The notes: generated by a model not told the origin, from the sequence alone. 64,000 nucleotides of DNA from Bradysia coprophila (GCF_014529535.1 NW_023503373.1:1240001-1304000); one strand, 5' to 3'. Positions 23,368 to 33,538 are shown, counted from the first letter of the stretch. Translations and numbers: made by a program.

Positions 23368-23842
23368 TTAGTCGGTCGGATTTTGAATGACCACCAACAG
23401 GAAATCCTTATCCGGAGCCACCATAATTTCATGCTTCTTCGACCGAACTCTCAGAAACGTTAAATCGTTGCCTGGATCCAAATCACGAACGGCACTTCTT
23501 GCCTTGTCAGCCAATTGACTCATCAGACCTGCATACTGAACGGTTGTTGTATTGTCCAAAGTACTTTTCACCGGAATCCCTGAAAGAGCAAACAAGTTTG
23601 TTCGATAATTTTCTTGACTGCAGTTTGGAGCGATGAGGTGTTTAGTCAATACGGAATGAACGTCAACACCCATTATGAAAATCAATGAGATCACTCACCT
23701 TCATTATTAACAACTATTGTTCCCACGACACCTTTATGTCCTGCTATTCGTTTCAATGTCTCTTCGACTTCTTGTGACTAAAATGGTTTTATGAATAGTT
23801 ATGCGAGTCTCGCTAAATAATTAATGGGATCAACCTTACCAT
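23368..23842 (-). CDS. robl: Dynein light chain roadblock (DYNLRB)
   Basis: Roadblock/LC7 light chains dimerise and bind the intermediate chains of cytoplasmic dynein, helping cargo transport. Three coding exons on the minus strand: 23840-23842 holds only the ATG, followed by a GTAAGG donor; then 23699-23777 and 23368-23579. The spliced protein is 97 residues, the normal family length. It opens [19 protein letters not shown] and continues [53 protein letters not shown] and [18 protein letters not shown], closely matching animal roadblock throughout. All splice junctions keep frame (GAAG|GG gives Glu-Gly). An uninterrupted reading of the last exon alone would wrongly begin inside the intron. 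A second, intronless paralogue lies 1.4 kb away on the same strand. Confidence 0.96.
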
Positions 23843-24054
23843 TCTACAATAATTAAAAAGTCTGGTGTCGGTGACAGAATGGAATCTTGTTTGAGCTTAC
23901 TACTTGTATAATGATGGAAGAAAACGTCAAACAAAACATTACAACTTCAACACAAAAGTCAGCGGTTTTAGTGGTATCGCGATACCAATGTTGGTGTGGT
24001 GAGTATGTTATGGCGCGCATTTTTGAAAATTTCAAAATTATACGTTGACACATG

Positions 24055-24235
24055 CAAGGCTGTGAACCTTGGGGAGATCACGCAGATACAGATACGCGGG
24101 TGACACACCACAGTTGAACAAAAATGGCGAATTTCATACAAAAATTCACATCGTGTGACGATTCTCGTCGCCGGGACGATGTGTTGAATTTTTTTTTTGG
24201 CGATCTGCGTGACCTCCCTAATGTTTACAGTTTTG
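24055..24235. mobile_element. MITE family A, copy 1 (hAT-like)
   Basis: 181-bp element. The left end is CAAGGCTGTGAACCTTGGGG and the right end, reverse complemented, is CAAAACTGTAAACATTAGGG, both followed by AGRTCACGCAGAT. Flanking 8-mers GACACATG (24047-24054) and GACCCATG (24236-24243) match at 7 of 8. A second copy lies at 28802-29328. The small ORF starting MANFIQKF in this unit also occurs in the second copy as MADFIQKF; it belongs to the repeat and is not a gene. Confidence 0.8.
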
Positions 24236-24273
24236 GACCCATGGCAGTCTCAATTCAATATTGCAGTCGTTGT

Positions 24274-24494
24274 CAAGGTAGATATATGGGGGGAGGTAAT
24301 GCCATATTTAACAGAATCAGATGTGCAGTGGCACGACAGTTCGCTATAAACGCCATCTCTCCCTTTCTTTAAAAACACAAAATGACTTAAACTTGGGCCA
24401 TCTGTTTTGTGGTAGGCACAACATTTCGTGAAAAACAAGTAAATCATAGGCAGCGCGTCTGAATGTCATTACCTCCGCCCATTTATTTACCTTG
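24274..24494. mobile_element. MITE family B, copy 1 (hAT-like)
   Basis: 221-bp element with ends CAAGGTAGATATATGGGGGG and, reverse complemented, CAAGGTAAATAAATGGGCGG, both continuing AGGTAATG. Flanking 8-mers GTCGTTGT (24266-24273) and GTCGTTGC (24495-24502) match at 7 of 8. The interior is collinear, in inverted orientation, with 28978-29247 (family B copy 2), sharing ACAGATGGCCC and GGGAGAGATGGCGTTTA. It lacks a segment of about 49 bases present in that copy. Confidence 0.82.
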
Positions 24495-25152
24495 GTCGTT
24501 GCATACTTTCATTGCGTTTACTGAGGAAGCAAAGTGTAGACGCACACGTGAAGACCAAACCGGATACGATGGCGACGTAGACACTCTAAGTGTAAGTATG
24601 GTTTCCACTCAACAAAAAGTACTCCGGGTGAGAGCCGTGAGAGTACTCACACGGAGTACTTTTTATGTAAGTGTAAATGAAGCCTTACTCTAATGAAGGG
24701 GAAAAAAGCAGAAAATCCTTACAGGAAGTGACCTGTGCTTTCTACTTATTTGCAGTAATATAAAGTTGACAGCGGTACTACCTACTGCTACGCTCCTCGC
24801 ATAGTTAACTATATTGCGATCATTACGTTGATATTTCGATAATTACTTGCGACCGAAATATGTAAATACTTCCTTTGCAACAACTAGATTATAGGCCAGT
24901 ACAGCCAGTACATCACTTTCAGTTTTCATAAGACAAAGGTTCAAAACCTATTTGAAATTATTACATTACCCGATACGAGGAACATTTCTTCTACGAATTT
25001 TCGCTTTGAATCCTTGAAGAGTCTAAAAAAAATCCTTTACACAAACGAAGTAGCAGATTTAATGACACTTTTGCGATATGTGCGGCCTTTTTAAAATGTA
25101 AAACTATTGTTGTTCGTCCGTACTGAAGGTTAAAAAAGCCACATTCAACAAA

Positions 25153-25158
25153 TTTATT
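25153..25158 (-). terminator. Poly(A) signal AATAAA for roadblock paralogue
   Basis: Minus-strand AATAAA about 40 bases beyond the stop codon of the intronless roadblock paralogue, at the expected spacing for cleavage and polyadenylation. Confidence 0.5.
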
Positions 25159-25198
25159 TATTTCTGCAAGGTTTTTTCAATTTCACCAATTTAATAAA

Positions 25199-25606
25199 TT
25201 ATTCTGACGAACCATCCAGACGATATTCCGATCTTGGATTTTGAATAACCAAGAAAATGCACTTGTCGTCAGGCGTTATAATCACTTCATGATTTTTCGA
25301 ACGTATTCTCATAAATGTTATTTCATCGGTCGAATCCAACTGTGTGAGCATAAGTCGTGCTTTATCTATTACCTGACCGTAGAGACCAATATATCGCAGA
25401 GTCAATTCGTCAGACATCGTTGACTTCACAGGATAACCGTTCATATCGATGACTAGGGCGTCCAGAACATCTTTCTTCAGCATTATCAGGCGGAGACATT
25501 CTTCTATATACTCTCGGTGCTCGCGAATCGTTCTCTGAGGAATTTTATTTATGGCCATTAAAAATTGTTGGAATCTGTTATCAATAAGTAACCATACATT
25601 GGCCAT
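25199..25606 (-). CDS. Divergent intronless roadblock/LC7-domain paralogue
   Basis: A single open frame of 135 residues. After a novel N-terminus of about 35 residues it follows the roadblock fold: EYIEECLRLIMLKKDVLDAL, VIDMNGYPVKSTM, LRYIGLYGQVIDKARLML, DSTDEITFMRIRSKNHEVII, TPDDKCIFLVIQNPRSEY. The core motifs (GxPxKST, DKAR, LRxRSKxHE, LVIQNP) are kept, but much of the rest differs from the 97-residue roadblock 1.4 kb away. It lacks the introns of that gene, so it probably arose as a retrocopy (inference). Flies carry several such divergent copies, some expressed in testis (family knowledge). An AATAAA signal lies 41 bases beyond the stop. The intact frame argues that it is functional. A subunit role in dynein is inferred from the domain only. 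Confidence 0.88.
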   Translation of the reverse strand: MANVWLLIDNRFQQFLMAINKIPQRTIREHREYIEECLRLIMLKKDVLDALVIDMNGYPVKSTMSDELTLRYIGLYGQVIDKARLMLTQLDSTDEITFMRIRSKNHEVIITPDDKCIFLVIQNPRSEYRLDGSSE

Positions 25607-26179
25607 TTATAGCTATATCAATGGGTTAATATGTCCTTATAATTGTCTCCAGCCGAGTCTCCAGCGAATTTGTTCCGAAATTGTATGAATGACAACCAAT
25701 GCCAACGGAATCCAAAATTCTTTTATTCGAGTTTCTTTTTAACGCAGCACAATTGATACACATAAGGGGAGTTGATATTTCTATATATTGTTCTACTATG
25801 ACAGGCTTTTATGAGATTTGCTGATCTTATCTATTGTAATTGTTCCCCCCTCTGCATTTGTATTATGAATTTCACCTCATGTATAAGTGATTTTTGTTTC
25901 TGCCTTCAGGTTGAATGACATTAAATGCGTACCTAGCTGCTTTTCGTTTTTTTATGAACTGCTGGGTTTTTAAAAGGGGGAACAAGATTGTTATGAATTA
26001 ACATAAATATAAACAAGAGCAGTTAAAACTAGCGCAATACGATTTTATGATTGCTATTACTTAGCAGTTAGTAGTGTCAGAGAATTCTTCCCGTTCAATA
26101 TCAGACGTCTAGAGGACAATATAAATCAAGTAAAAGATACTTAGGTCATTCCTTGCGCTGTCCTTCTCTTCTAAAATAA

Positions 26180-26900
26180 TAATAAATTTCCTACCTACGG
26201 TCGTCAACCTTTTAAAAAAGGAAATTTAACTAGATCGAGTTCAGACCGCTCTTCGGAACTTGTAAAAATGCCCAAAATGCTTGTGTCTTAGATTATTCAG
26301 CGCAGGACACGTATACGAAAAATGCATCACTGTCTCTGGTTCTAAACCACATCTTCTACAGATCGGGTCGGTCCCTATCTTGTTAAGGTAGTATTTGAAA
26401 CTTGTGTGACCGTTCCTCGTAGCTTGACCCGATCCTCGCTTAGATGGAATTTGGTATTCTTCGCTCTACAACCCACCCGAAATTCCTTCGATTGCCTGCA
26501 GCTAGTCAGAGCTTGCCACCTGTCTTGATGGTTCTCTCAAGCCCAAGCTAGCCTAACATCGTTATCACTCGATACACATAGAAACATTGGAGAACTAAAC
26601 TTGACGAAAGCTTGACTGATGACAGCGATTCTATTGACGATTCGGTATCAGTGCAAATAGAAACTTCCTGTATTTGATCCTCGTACGGATCATCTCCTCA
26701 ACACCTATGGTTAAGACAGTAGCGTTTTCACCTAGAAATATCGAAGTCCACCTCTTCTGAGAAAACCCCTGCTTCTGTCCCTTATTCCGACTTTCATTCA
26801 TCTGTGGATGACAAACCGCTTCTATTAGCGACATTTCACTCTCCCACTCAGACGCCCAACCCTACTGTCAGTTTAAACTTTGATGTTTAAAGCGAGTGCT
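26180..26900 (-). pseudogene. Dead LINE: RNase H and C-terminal zinc region
   Basis: On the minus strand, 26230-26430 encodes GHTSFKYYLNKIGTDP, then CRRCGLEPETVMHFSYTCPA and HKHFGHFYKFRRAV before a stop. The CxxC...HxxxxC pattern is the C-terminal zinc region of R1/Jockey/I-type non-LTR retrotransposons. Upstream (26500-26880) broken frames such as LGENATVLTIGVEE and SSPMFLCVSSDNDVRLAWA resemble an RNase H domain, but frameshifts and stops interrupt them. A trinucleotide (ATT)n-like tail lies at about 26178-26190. It is a decayed insertion with no function expected, and of a different family from the LINE at 1227. Confidence 0.75.
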
Positions 26901-27217
26901 GACGTATACTTCTCCATTAACACCCACACGATTTAGTCTAAGATGAAGGCAATTAAGAGCCACACCGTAGGTAGATCTGTTTCGTTAAATGTAATGTGTA
27001 CTTGGCTATAGGCATGAGAGGATGAGAAATGAAAATAAGCCAAACTTACTCCCACCTGAGATATTCCAGGAACGGAAAGGACCCAAAATTTTCGCATTAA
27101 GTTTTTAATTAGAAATTTCCATTTTCAGTGCGCATTCCACATGAACGTTACATTTTTGCCAATTTATATTTAGTACATCACCGATAGCAGTCGTCTCAAG
27201 CAACAATACCGAAACAT

Positions 27218-27977
27218 CTAGTCTCTGTTATTGATAGGATTTTGCGATGATTTGGTCCACTCGCGGTGTAGCATTTGCTTCCATTGAGACATGCGCATTG
27301 TTGGATTTTCAGACTTAATGCGAGGTAAATGTTCAGCTTCGAACGCTTTATACGCAGCCTTCATTCGTTTCTCTGGATGTCGGTCAGCTTCGTCATCGTT
27401 AACACTGGAATGATTGAAATGTTTGCAAACCCAAATATCATTTGCAAGCAAAACATTTCTTACCTTAAAACCGCTATGGCCTCATCGACTGTCGTAGCAA
27501 AATTGGTATCAGCCAACAGTCTATTCAAATTTTCTTCTAATGGTGCAGGATGTACCACTTTTGGTTCCTAGATTATAAACACAGTAGACCACAACGCAAA
27601 GAATATTTTCAGAATATTTCAAAGCTTACCGATTTTGGAGGAGCATTCACGTTTTCGATAACTTTGTTTCGTTTCTCCACTTCAGCCTGGATTTGTGCTT
27701 GGGTAATTTTCTGTATTGACTGCTTAGCCGTAACCTTTATCGATGCCATTTCCTCTTCCAGTAATGCCTTCTTTTCAGCTTTCTTTTTCAACAGCTCAGC
27801 TTTCTTTCTTTCCTCCTCCTCCTTCTTTTGCTTCTTCTTGGCCAAATTTTTATCATCATCTTCCCACAATTTATCCTCAGCTTCCTTTGCCGCCTTGTCG
27901 TTGGCTGACTTCTTTTGTGCTGCCTTCTTTTCTCGAGCTTCGGCAGACTTTGTATTCGTTGATAATTTCTTCGGCAT
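27218..27977 (-). CDS. Ccdc124: CCDC124/Lso2-family ribosome-associated protein
   Basis: CCDC124 (yeast Lso2) binds idle ribosomes at the interface and helps recovery of translation. Exons on the minus strand: 27630-27977, 27464-27567 and 27218-27404, joined at GT-AG sites in frame, give 212 residues against about 223 in mammals. The N-terminal exon begins MPKKLSTNTKSAEAREKKAA and is a long Lys/Glu/Ala-rich helix (WEDDDKNLAKKKQKKEEEE) that binds rRNA in the family. Exon 2 carries HPAPLEENLNRLLAD and DEAIAVL. Exon 3 has DRHPEKRMKAAYKAFEAEHL, PRIKSENPTMRMSQWKQML and ends WTKSSQNPINNRD, all matching the conserved C-terminal half. The start ATG is the first in the frame. Long plus-strand ORFs over the same DNA are antisense shadows of the Lys/Glu-rich exon. 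Confidence 0.95.
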
Positions 27978-28417
27978 TTTTAATAAATTTTAGTTAAAAA
28001 ACCAAATTTAACTTTCTTTTTAGAAAAATAAAATTTACGAGTTCAAAAACGTAGACCTTCACAAAGAATAAACACACATAAAATCGAGTGACAGCTCCAC
28101 AGCTGATGTTTTGAATGGTTTACACAACAGTGCAATGTATAGTACGGATACTTAATGCAAATTAATAGAAACAAAAATATGAAGTTTTTTTGTTGGTGTT
28201 GCGTTGCTTATACTATAACTTATAGTGCCGTGCTGACTAGGGCTTCAGTATAAGTTTTCTGAGTGTTCCCTAAAACTGAAAAACTAATGAATTCACTTAA
28301 TTAGGAATCGTTGAAATTTAGTTTTTCGTTCAGTTTTCAGCCACTCGTCGACTCGTCCACTTTCTCCTGATTGTCCAGGTAGTGATGAACTCACTCAACG
28401 CACTTAAAGCGTAAAAT

Positions 28418-28452
28418 GGTACAATGTATCGAACAAATTTTGGCACTGTATT
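28418..28452. repeat. Repeat end, inverted partner at 30395-30465
   Basis: GTACAATGTATCGAACAAAT and the following bases are matched in reverse complement near 30400-30430 (GCCAAATTTGTTCGATACAC). Both copies are followed by a GCACTT-type motif. They look like the same dispersed element in opposite orientations about 2 kb apart. The boundaries are unclear. Confidence 0.5.
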
Positions 28453-28801
28453 CAGACGCGCGGCCTAGCACATAAGTTCGATGCTAATGACACCTTTCTT
28501 TAAAATGGTTGATTAAGATTTTCTTGTGTTCAACAAAATATTGTCCATGCTTTACTCCTTGGGTCGAAAGTGGCTTATTACACACCGAGGAAAACAAAAA
28601 AATTGGGTTAGTTTTCAAAAGCATGTAAAATCAATTACGAAACTCAGTATCAAAGTTGAAAAGTCTCGTTTTCGTGTGGTTATTGACTGCGGCTTCGCCT
28701 TGGTTCATTAAAATTCACACAAAAACTCTACTTTTCAACTCTTTACCCTTCTTATGTAAATAACTATTTACTGTCTCACAACAGATGGCCCGAGTTTCTA
28801 T

Positions 28802-29328
28802 CAAGGCTGTATACTTTGGGGAGGTCACGCAGATACAGATACAGGTCACGCAGTTACAGATACGCGGGTTACACACCACAGTTGATGATAAAATGGCCGA
28901 TTTCATACAAAAATTCACCTACTCTGATGATTGTAGTCGTCTTGATGATGTGGTGAATTTTTTTTAAATGTAAAATCCAAGATAAATATATGGGCGGAGG
29001 TAATGTCATTCAGACGCGCGGCCTAGCACAATAGTTCGTTGCCACTGACATCTTTTTTTAAAATGGGTGACTAAGATTTATTTGTGTTTCACAAAATGTT
29101 CTGTCTATCACAAAACAGATGGCCCAGGTTTCTAAGCAATTTTGTTATTTTAAAGACAGGGAGAGATGGCGTTTACAGCAAACTTTCGTGCCACTGTACT
29201 TCTGATTCGGTTGTATATGGCATTACCTCCTCACAATATTTGCCTTGGTAAAACCGTCAGAAGTGGTGTGTTCCCGCGTATCTAATAAAATGGCGATCTG
29301 CGTGACCTCCTCAAAGTAGACAGCCTTG
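28802..29328. mobile_element. MITE family A, copy 2, inserted in B and itself carrying B
   Basis: Termini CAAGGCTGTATACTTTGGGG and, in reverse complement, CAAGGCTGTCTACTTTGAGG extend as inverted repeats of 33 bp with two mismatches and then more loosely. The flanks are a perfect 8-bp duplication GTTTCTAT (28794-28801 and 29329-29336). Removing the nested family B element (28978-29247 plus 8 bp) leaves about 250 bp of family A sequence, comparable to copy 1. Confidence 0.85.
28978..29247. mobile_element. MITE family B, copy 2, nested in family A
   Basis: 270-bp element with termini CAAGATAAATATATGGGCGG and, reverse complemented, CAAGGCAAATATTGTGAGGA, both followed by GGTAATG. The flanking 8-mers GTAAAATC (28970-28977) and GTAAAACC (29248-29255) match at 7 of 8. 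It interrupts family A copy 2. It is inverted relative to copy 1 at 24274 and holds an additional segment of about 49 bases around GTTCGTTGCCACTGACATC. Confidence 0.82.
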
Positions 29329-29453
29329 GTTTCTATTCCATTTTTTGTTTTTCATGAAGCTAGGAGATGACATTTGCATCGTTCTTTCGAGCCACCCCAC
29401 ATCTGATTCGATTAAATATGACATTATCCCCACACTTTATTTAATTTGCTTAA

Positions 29454-30564
29454 TTCACGCTCTATATGTCACTGGTTCGACTCCCGTGTCAGACATTCTT
29501 CATAGGGTTTTTCATATTCGTAAATGATTAGTCTCTGCTGTAAGTTAACATTAGCCAGATCTATCGATCGAAATAGGTCTCTAAAACAAACCAAAAATGC
29601 TGAACATAGTTCTTATACGTTGCATACGTTAGTCACAATCGTGATTCTAAAATGTCAACTACTAACGACACCTATCTTCTAATAGATGAATCACACGATT
29701 TACAATTCACAATTGTAAAATCTCACGAAAATATAGGTAATGCACAACAGGTCCATTGGCGGCTTAGCTGCTTGGAAAGCATCAGCTTCACATATCCTAC
29801 TCTTGATTTAATGTAAAATTAACGAAAAATTTCTGTTGTTTTCATTTGCATTTGCTACCATTTTTCTTTGGTTAATTTATTTCAATTGAGAAAATTTAGC
29901 AGCAAATGCAAATTTGGCATTTTAAGGCAATGCGAAAAGAGCTGAAAACAAAAGAAATTTTTCAATTTCAGTCTTTGAGCATTTTTCTTGTTCTCAATGA
30001 AAAAAAATACGAGTAGAGAACGTAGCCTAGTGCGTTCATAACTCTGTAGATTATTAAAATTGTATCACTCCCGCAAAAATCAGCACTACCGTTGAGTCGG
30101 TATTTTGAGATACGAAATTTAGAAATCTAGCTGAGGGCGTCGAAAGTAGTGCTTGAAACATGAAAAGTACGGTTTTTGACGCATGTGGGATGTACAAAAA
30201 TTCTTTTTTTCTAAATGGGACTGGCAGATACTCTGCAAACGCGCGATTAAAAAGGACTGTAAAAAAATTGAAGCAGCTCATGTTAAATGTTTCTGCAAAA
30301 AATGACGTTGTCGACAGCAGCAACGCACTTCAAGCAAAAGTTCTTTCAATGACAGCTGCCACATAGAGTACTATTTTGTATGGAATATGTTCCACATTCT
30401 TTACAGTGCCAAATTTGTTCGATACACTGTCCAGTTTCAATTCCATACTTGAAGTGCGAAGTGAGTCGAAGGAAGTTATCAAAATTAGAAAATCCAATTT
30501 ATTTTTTTTGAACAGTACACAGATAAAAATGTTCTTACAAAAAGGATTCTAAGGAAGGGTCAAG
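29454..30564. other. Intergenic repeats between Ccdc124 and LITAF genes
   Basis: No gene is recognised. The segment 30320-30465 carries the CGCACTTCAAG-type motif and the partner of the 28418 repeat. A T-arm-like string (GGTTCGACTCC) occurs at about 29474, but no acceptor stem can be drawn around it, so it is not called a tRNA. Confidence 0.4.
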
Positions 30565-31192
30565 TGCGAGTTGTTCAAAAAAGCCGTTTCGCTCATAGTG
30601 AATGTAAAAAGCGTTTTTATGGTTGATTATCGTAGATGGATCGACCAGTAACTCAAATCGCGATGTTGCCAAGCTGGGATCGGCCTGGTTTGGTCTAGGG
30701 GGCCGACGTTGCCTAACACTTCTTTTCGCTCTATGAAATTTTGATTTTTGAAAATTTATTTAAAAATATAAAATGAAATATTTTTGACATGGTTCCATGG
30801 GCGAAATTATTCCGAATAGTGTCTATTTTATGTTAAAAATAAATAACATTACTTTAAAAAAAGCATTTACCGGATTTTCCAGATTTGCACATTTTTTGTA
30901 TTGATGGTCGCCATCTTGAATTACAGCGCCACCTGCATATTTTTTTCAATCACTTATATTTTTCTCGTATGCAGAAAGGTTCAAGGAACACAAGATTTTT
31001 TTCCCACTCAATTCGGATCAAAATTCAATTTTATAGAGCCGAAAGAAGTTTTAGCTGACGGCGGCTCCCTGACAAAAACCAGGTCGATCCCAGCTTGGCA
31101 ACATTGCGATTCGAGTTCGTGGCCGACCCACCTACGATAATCAACCATAAAATCGCTTTTTACATTCAATATGAGCGAAAGGACAACTCGCA
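30565..31192. mobile_element. Inverted-repeat element with about 115-bp arms
   Basis: The left arm (about 30565-30690) and right arm (about 31075-31192) are inverted copies at roughly 85-90% identity by eye. Both carry TTTCGCTCATA, AATGTAAAAAGCG, TTTATGGTTGATTATCGTAG and TGTTGCCAAGCTGGGATCG. The end points are set where similarity stops (TGCGAGTTGT...ACAACTCGCA). No matching target-site duplication was found. The interior ORF of 79 codons is partly arm sequence and not a gene. Confidence 0.7.
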
Positions 31193-31250
31193 ACAGACTA
31201 TACTATGCAATGATTCATTTGAAATCGATGGATTATTTTGTCGACGTGTC

Positions 31251-31256
31251 TTTATT
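31251..31256 (-). terminator. Poly(A) signal AATAAA for LITAF gene
   Basis: Minus-strand AATAAA 25 bases beyond the LITAF stop codon, which implies a very short 3' UTR. Confidence 0.55.
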
Positions 31257-31281
31257 CAATTATTTGTCAATGAAACGAGAA

Positions 31282-31796
31282 TTAGTGATTTTGGTATTGG
31301 CCAACGTATGCACCGCAGTGAGGACATGAATGATGAAAGTTCTTAAAAGATTTCATGCAATAGGGAATGCAGCAGCATAGATAGAAACTGAAAAAGGAAA
31401 ACTTTAGGCGTTTTAACAGACTGAATTTTACGGATATTTAAACCTGAACTCACCCAAACAAACCCAACAATAAGCATGCCATGTGAGCGTTGGAACTTGC
31501 CCTTTTCTTCACTTTTGTCTGAATCGTTTCGTAACATGAGGGACAAACTAAAACCGCTGGTTTTGGTCCCACAGGTTGAGTACCAACATAAATTATTCGA
31601 TCCACTTTGAACAAAAATTCAGACATTTCACTGATAATTCTTGAGGTCAATTCAAATTTTAATCACCTGTTTGCACTGCGGGCTCTGGTTTCTTATTCAA
31701 AACACTGTCTTGTGAAACTAGAGCCAGATTTTTCTCATTTTCGGCAGTGACTGTACTGTATGGCGGAGGGGAATCGAAATTTTCCGGATTTGCCAT
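31282..31796 (-). CDS. LITAF-domain membrane protein
   Basis: LITAF-domain proteins sit on the cytosolic face of late endosomes and lysosomes, held by a hydrophobic stretch between two zinc-binding half-sites. Exons on the minus strand: 31667-31796, 31454-31604, 31282-31387. All junctions are GT-AG and in frame, giving 128 residues, normal for the family. The N-terminus has SPPPYSTV, a PPxY motif (residues 10-13) of the kind that recruits Nedd4-type ligases. The domain runs VLVCPSC (C64, C67), TKVKKR, MACLLLGLFGFYLCCCIPYC (residues 85-104), FKNFHHSCPHCGAYVG (C115, C118) and ends QYQNH, matching the family HxCPxCxxxxG pattern. The gene was built by hand, because each exon is too short to stand out alone. 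Insects have many such paralogues, so no symbol is given. Confidence 0.93.
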
Positions 31797-33534
31797 CTCT
31801 TATATTTTCGCTTCAAGTGCAAACTCTTTTCAAAATGCTATGAACTGAATGAAAGATGATCGGCAATATTAATATGAATATGAAAATGATGTTGACCTCT
31901 TTGGGTTATCAAATTTGTTTACTCTATTCAGTCCCATTATTTCAGATGCACAAGGTGATACTTTCGGTTTATTTTTAGCAAACAATGAAAACTTTTTCTT
32001 TAATTTTCTTCAAAGTTTCATCCCCACGGAAAATTTCACCGAGTTAAGATTCATTCAGTGATTTCGTCATTGTTCCCAGATCTTGTACCATCCAAAACTT
32101 TGAACAGAATAGTTGAACTCCAGCGAAGTAGAAGACCTGGCATTTATTTATACTTGTAATACTCTCTCAAAGGTTGTAGCGGATGTAGAATGGAGTAGAT
32201 AACCAGCTGGTGGTAAGTAAAAGGCGAAAGTTTAAGGATATTTTGATTTAATTTTATATTTTCATCTTTTTTCTTGCAATAAATACTTACACAATACAAT
32301 GTAAATGGTAATAATAGGAGTAAATATCAATATGGAATGCTTGTAAAAACCAATTTTTTTTATGTATGAATATCATAAAATCAAAAAAGAGACAAGATTT
32401 TTAATTTTAGTAAAAGTTTGATTTTCATATTTTCTTTGTTATTTCTTCTTTGTAAATCGTTCAGTTACAAAATTTCTAGTTCATTTTGTAAAATTGTGCG
32501 ACCTAGGTGTGTCCAAAAAAGCTTCTGTTTATTACAAAAAAAAACTTTTTTTAGATTAAATTCTTAAATATTTATTTTTACGATCGTACATTTGGTAAAG
32601 ATTTCTTTTCATTTCACTAATTTTCCATTTTTATTGTTTGTTTGTTTTCATTCAATTTTAAATTTTGCAATTATTTTGTTTTTGTTTTAAGTAAGTCTAT
32701 CTCAGATCTGGTTTCTAATTCATAAAAAGATTTTCATTTGCTTTCTGCCACTACATTCACTTTAGGCCTATATTGACTTATTCATAGTTTTTTCTGCTAA
32801 TTTTTTTTTAATCCAAGAAAAGGCGGTCGCTTTCTCTCTTTTATTATTTTTATTTCATTGCATCTAACGTCGGTATCTGCCATAAGGAAATGTCAGATAA
32901 GCTTTAAGTAAACACTAGACTAACATTTACGAAGACCAGATCATAGTAATTTCTGATTTTCTCTGTTTTGACTAAAATTTACTTTTTCACTTTTAACCTT
33001 TTATAAACGGAAAGGGTGTCGTCACATAACGTCAATCTGTTACTTCTTTTGTTTTGAGTATCGTATATCCGATGTAATGTACGATATCCGATCTTGTACT
33101 GCTCTAGTCTTACTATACATTTCAGCATTAAAAGATAACCTCAGCTGGGGATAACGTCTTTGTCAATAGCAGATGATTAGCCGTTTAAAAAAAGCTTGTT
33201 TTTGAAAGTAACAAACACTACTTCGGTAAAAAGCATGAAAGTGTGTCCACAGAAGTTACATGGAAGGATAATGCGGTAAGAAATTGAGAATTTTTAGTGT
33301 TCCACTTGCCTCGAACACGATCAGTTTCAGGGTTGGTATAATAGAAATCATCGAATTGATGACGACATCTTTGTAGTTACAGCCGTGAGTCATACGTATT
33401 GCAGTGTATTGTATTGAACTATAATTAATTGAAGACGGATATAGAAATTTCGTTTCTTTTAAATTTCCCGAGCAAAAATGAAGATTCAAAGAGACAAAAA
33501 GGCTACAATTGACGGTAATGAGAAGTCTCCGGCT
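31797..33534. other. Intergenic, upstream of LITAF gene
   Basis: AT-rich sequence with many T and A runs. Nothing coding is recognised. It should contain the promoter and any 5' UTR of the LITAF gene near 31800-31950, but no clear core element was found. Confidence 0.4.
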
Positions 33535-33538
33535 TTAA

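Larger units (their letters stand above)
28450..29453. mobile_element. MITE family B, copy 3, interrupted by family A
   Basis: The left part, 28450-28801, is collinear with family B copy 2: TTCAGACGCGCGGCCTAGCA, ATGACACCTTTCTTTAAAAT and ACAGATGGCCC. The right part, 29337-29453, continues the same element: GTTTCTATTCC, GATGACATTTG, then CATCTGATTCG. Between them sits family A copy 2 with its duplicated GTTTCTAT. This is the oldest and most diverged B copy, and its left terminus is missing. Unrelated sequence (28546-28770) lies within the left part. Confidence 0.65.

Noticed and set aside
24124..24372. 82-codon ORF starting MANFIQKF
   Set aside because: It lies across two MITEs and the DNA between them; the start recurs at 28892 because the repeat does.
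27550..27993. 147-codon plus-strand Phe/Ser-rich ORF
   Set aside because: It is the antisense shadow of the Lys/Glu-rich first exon of the Ccdc124 gene.
29462..29500. Possible tRNA, from GGTTCGACTCC
   Set aside because: The T-arm-like stem exists, but no acceptor, D or anticodon arms can be drawn upstream.
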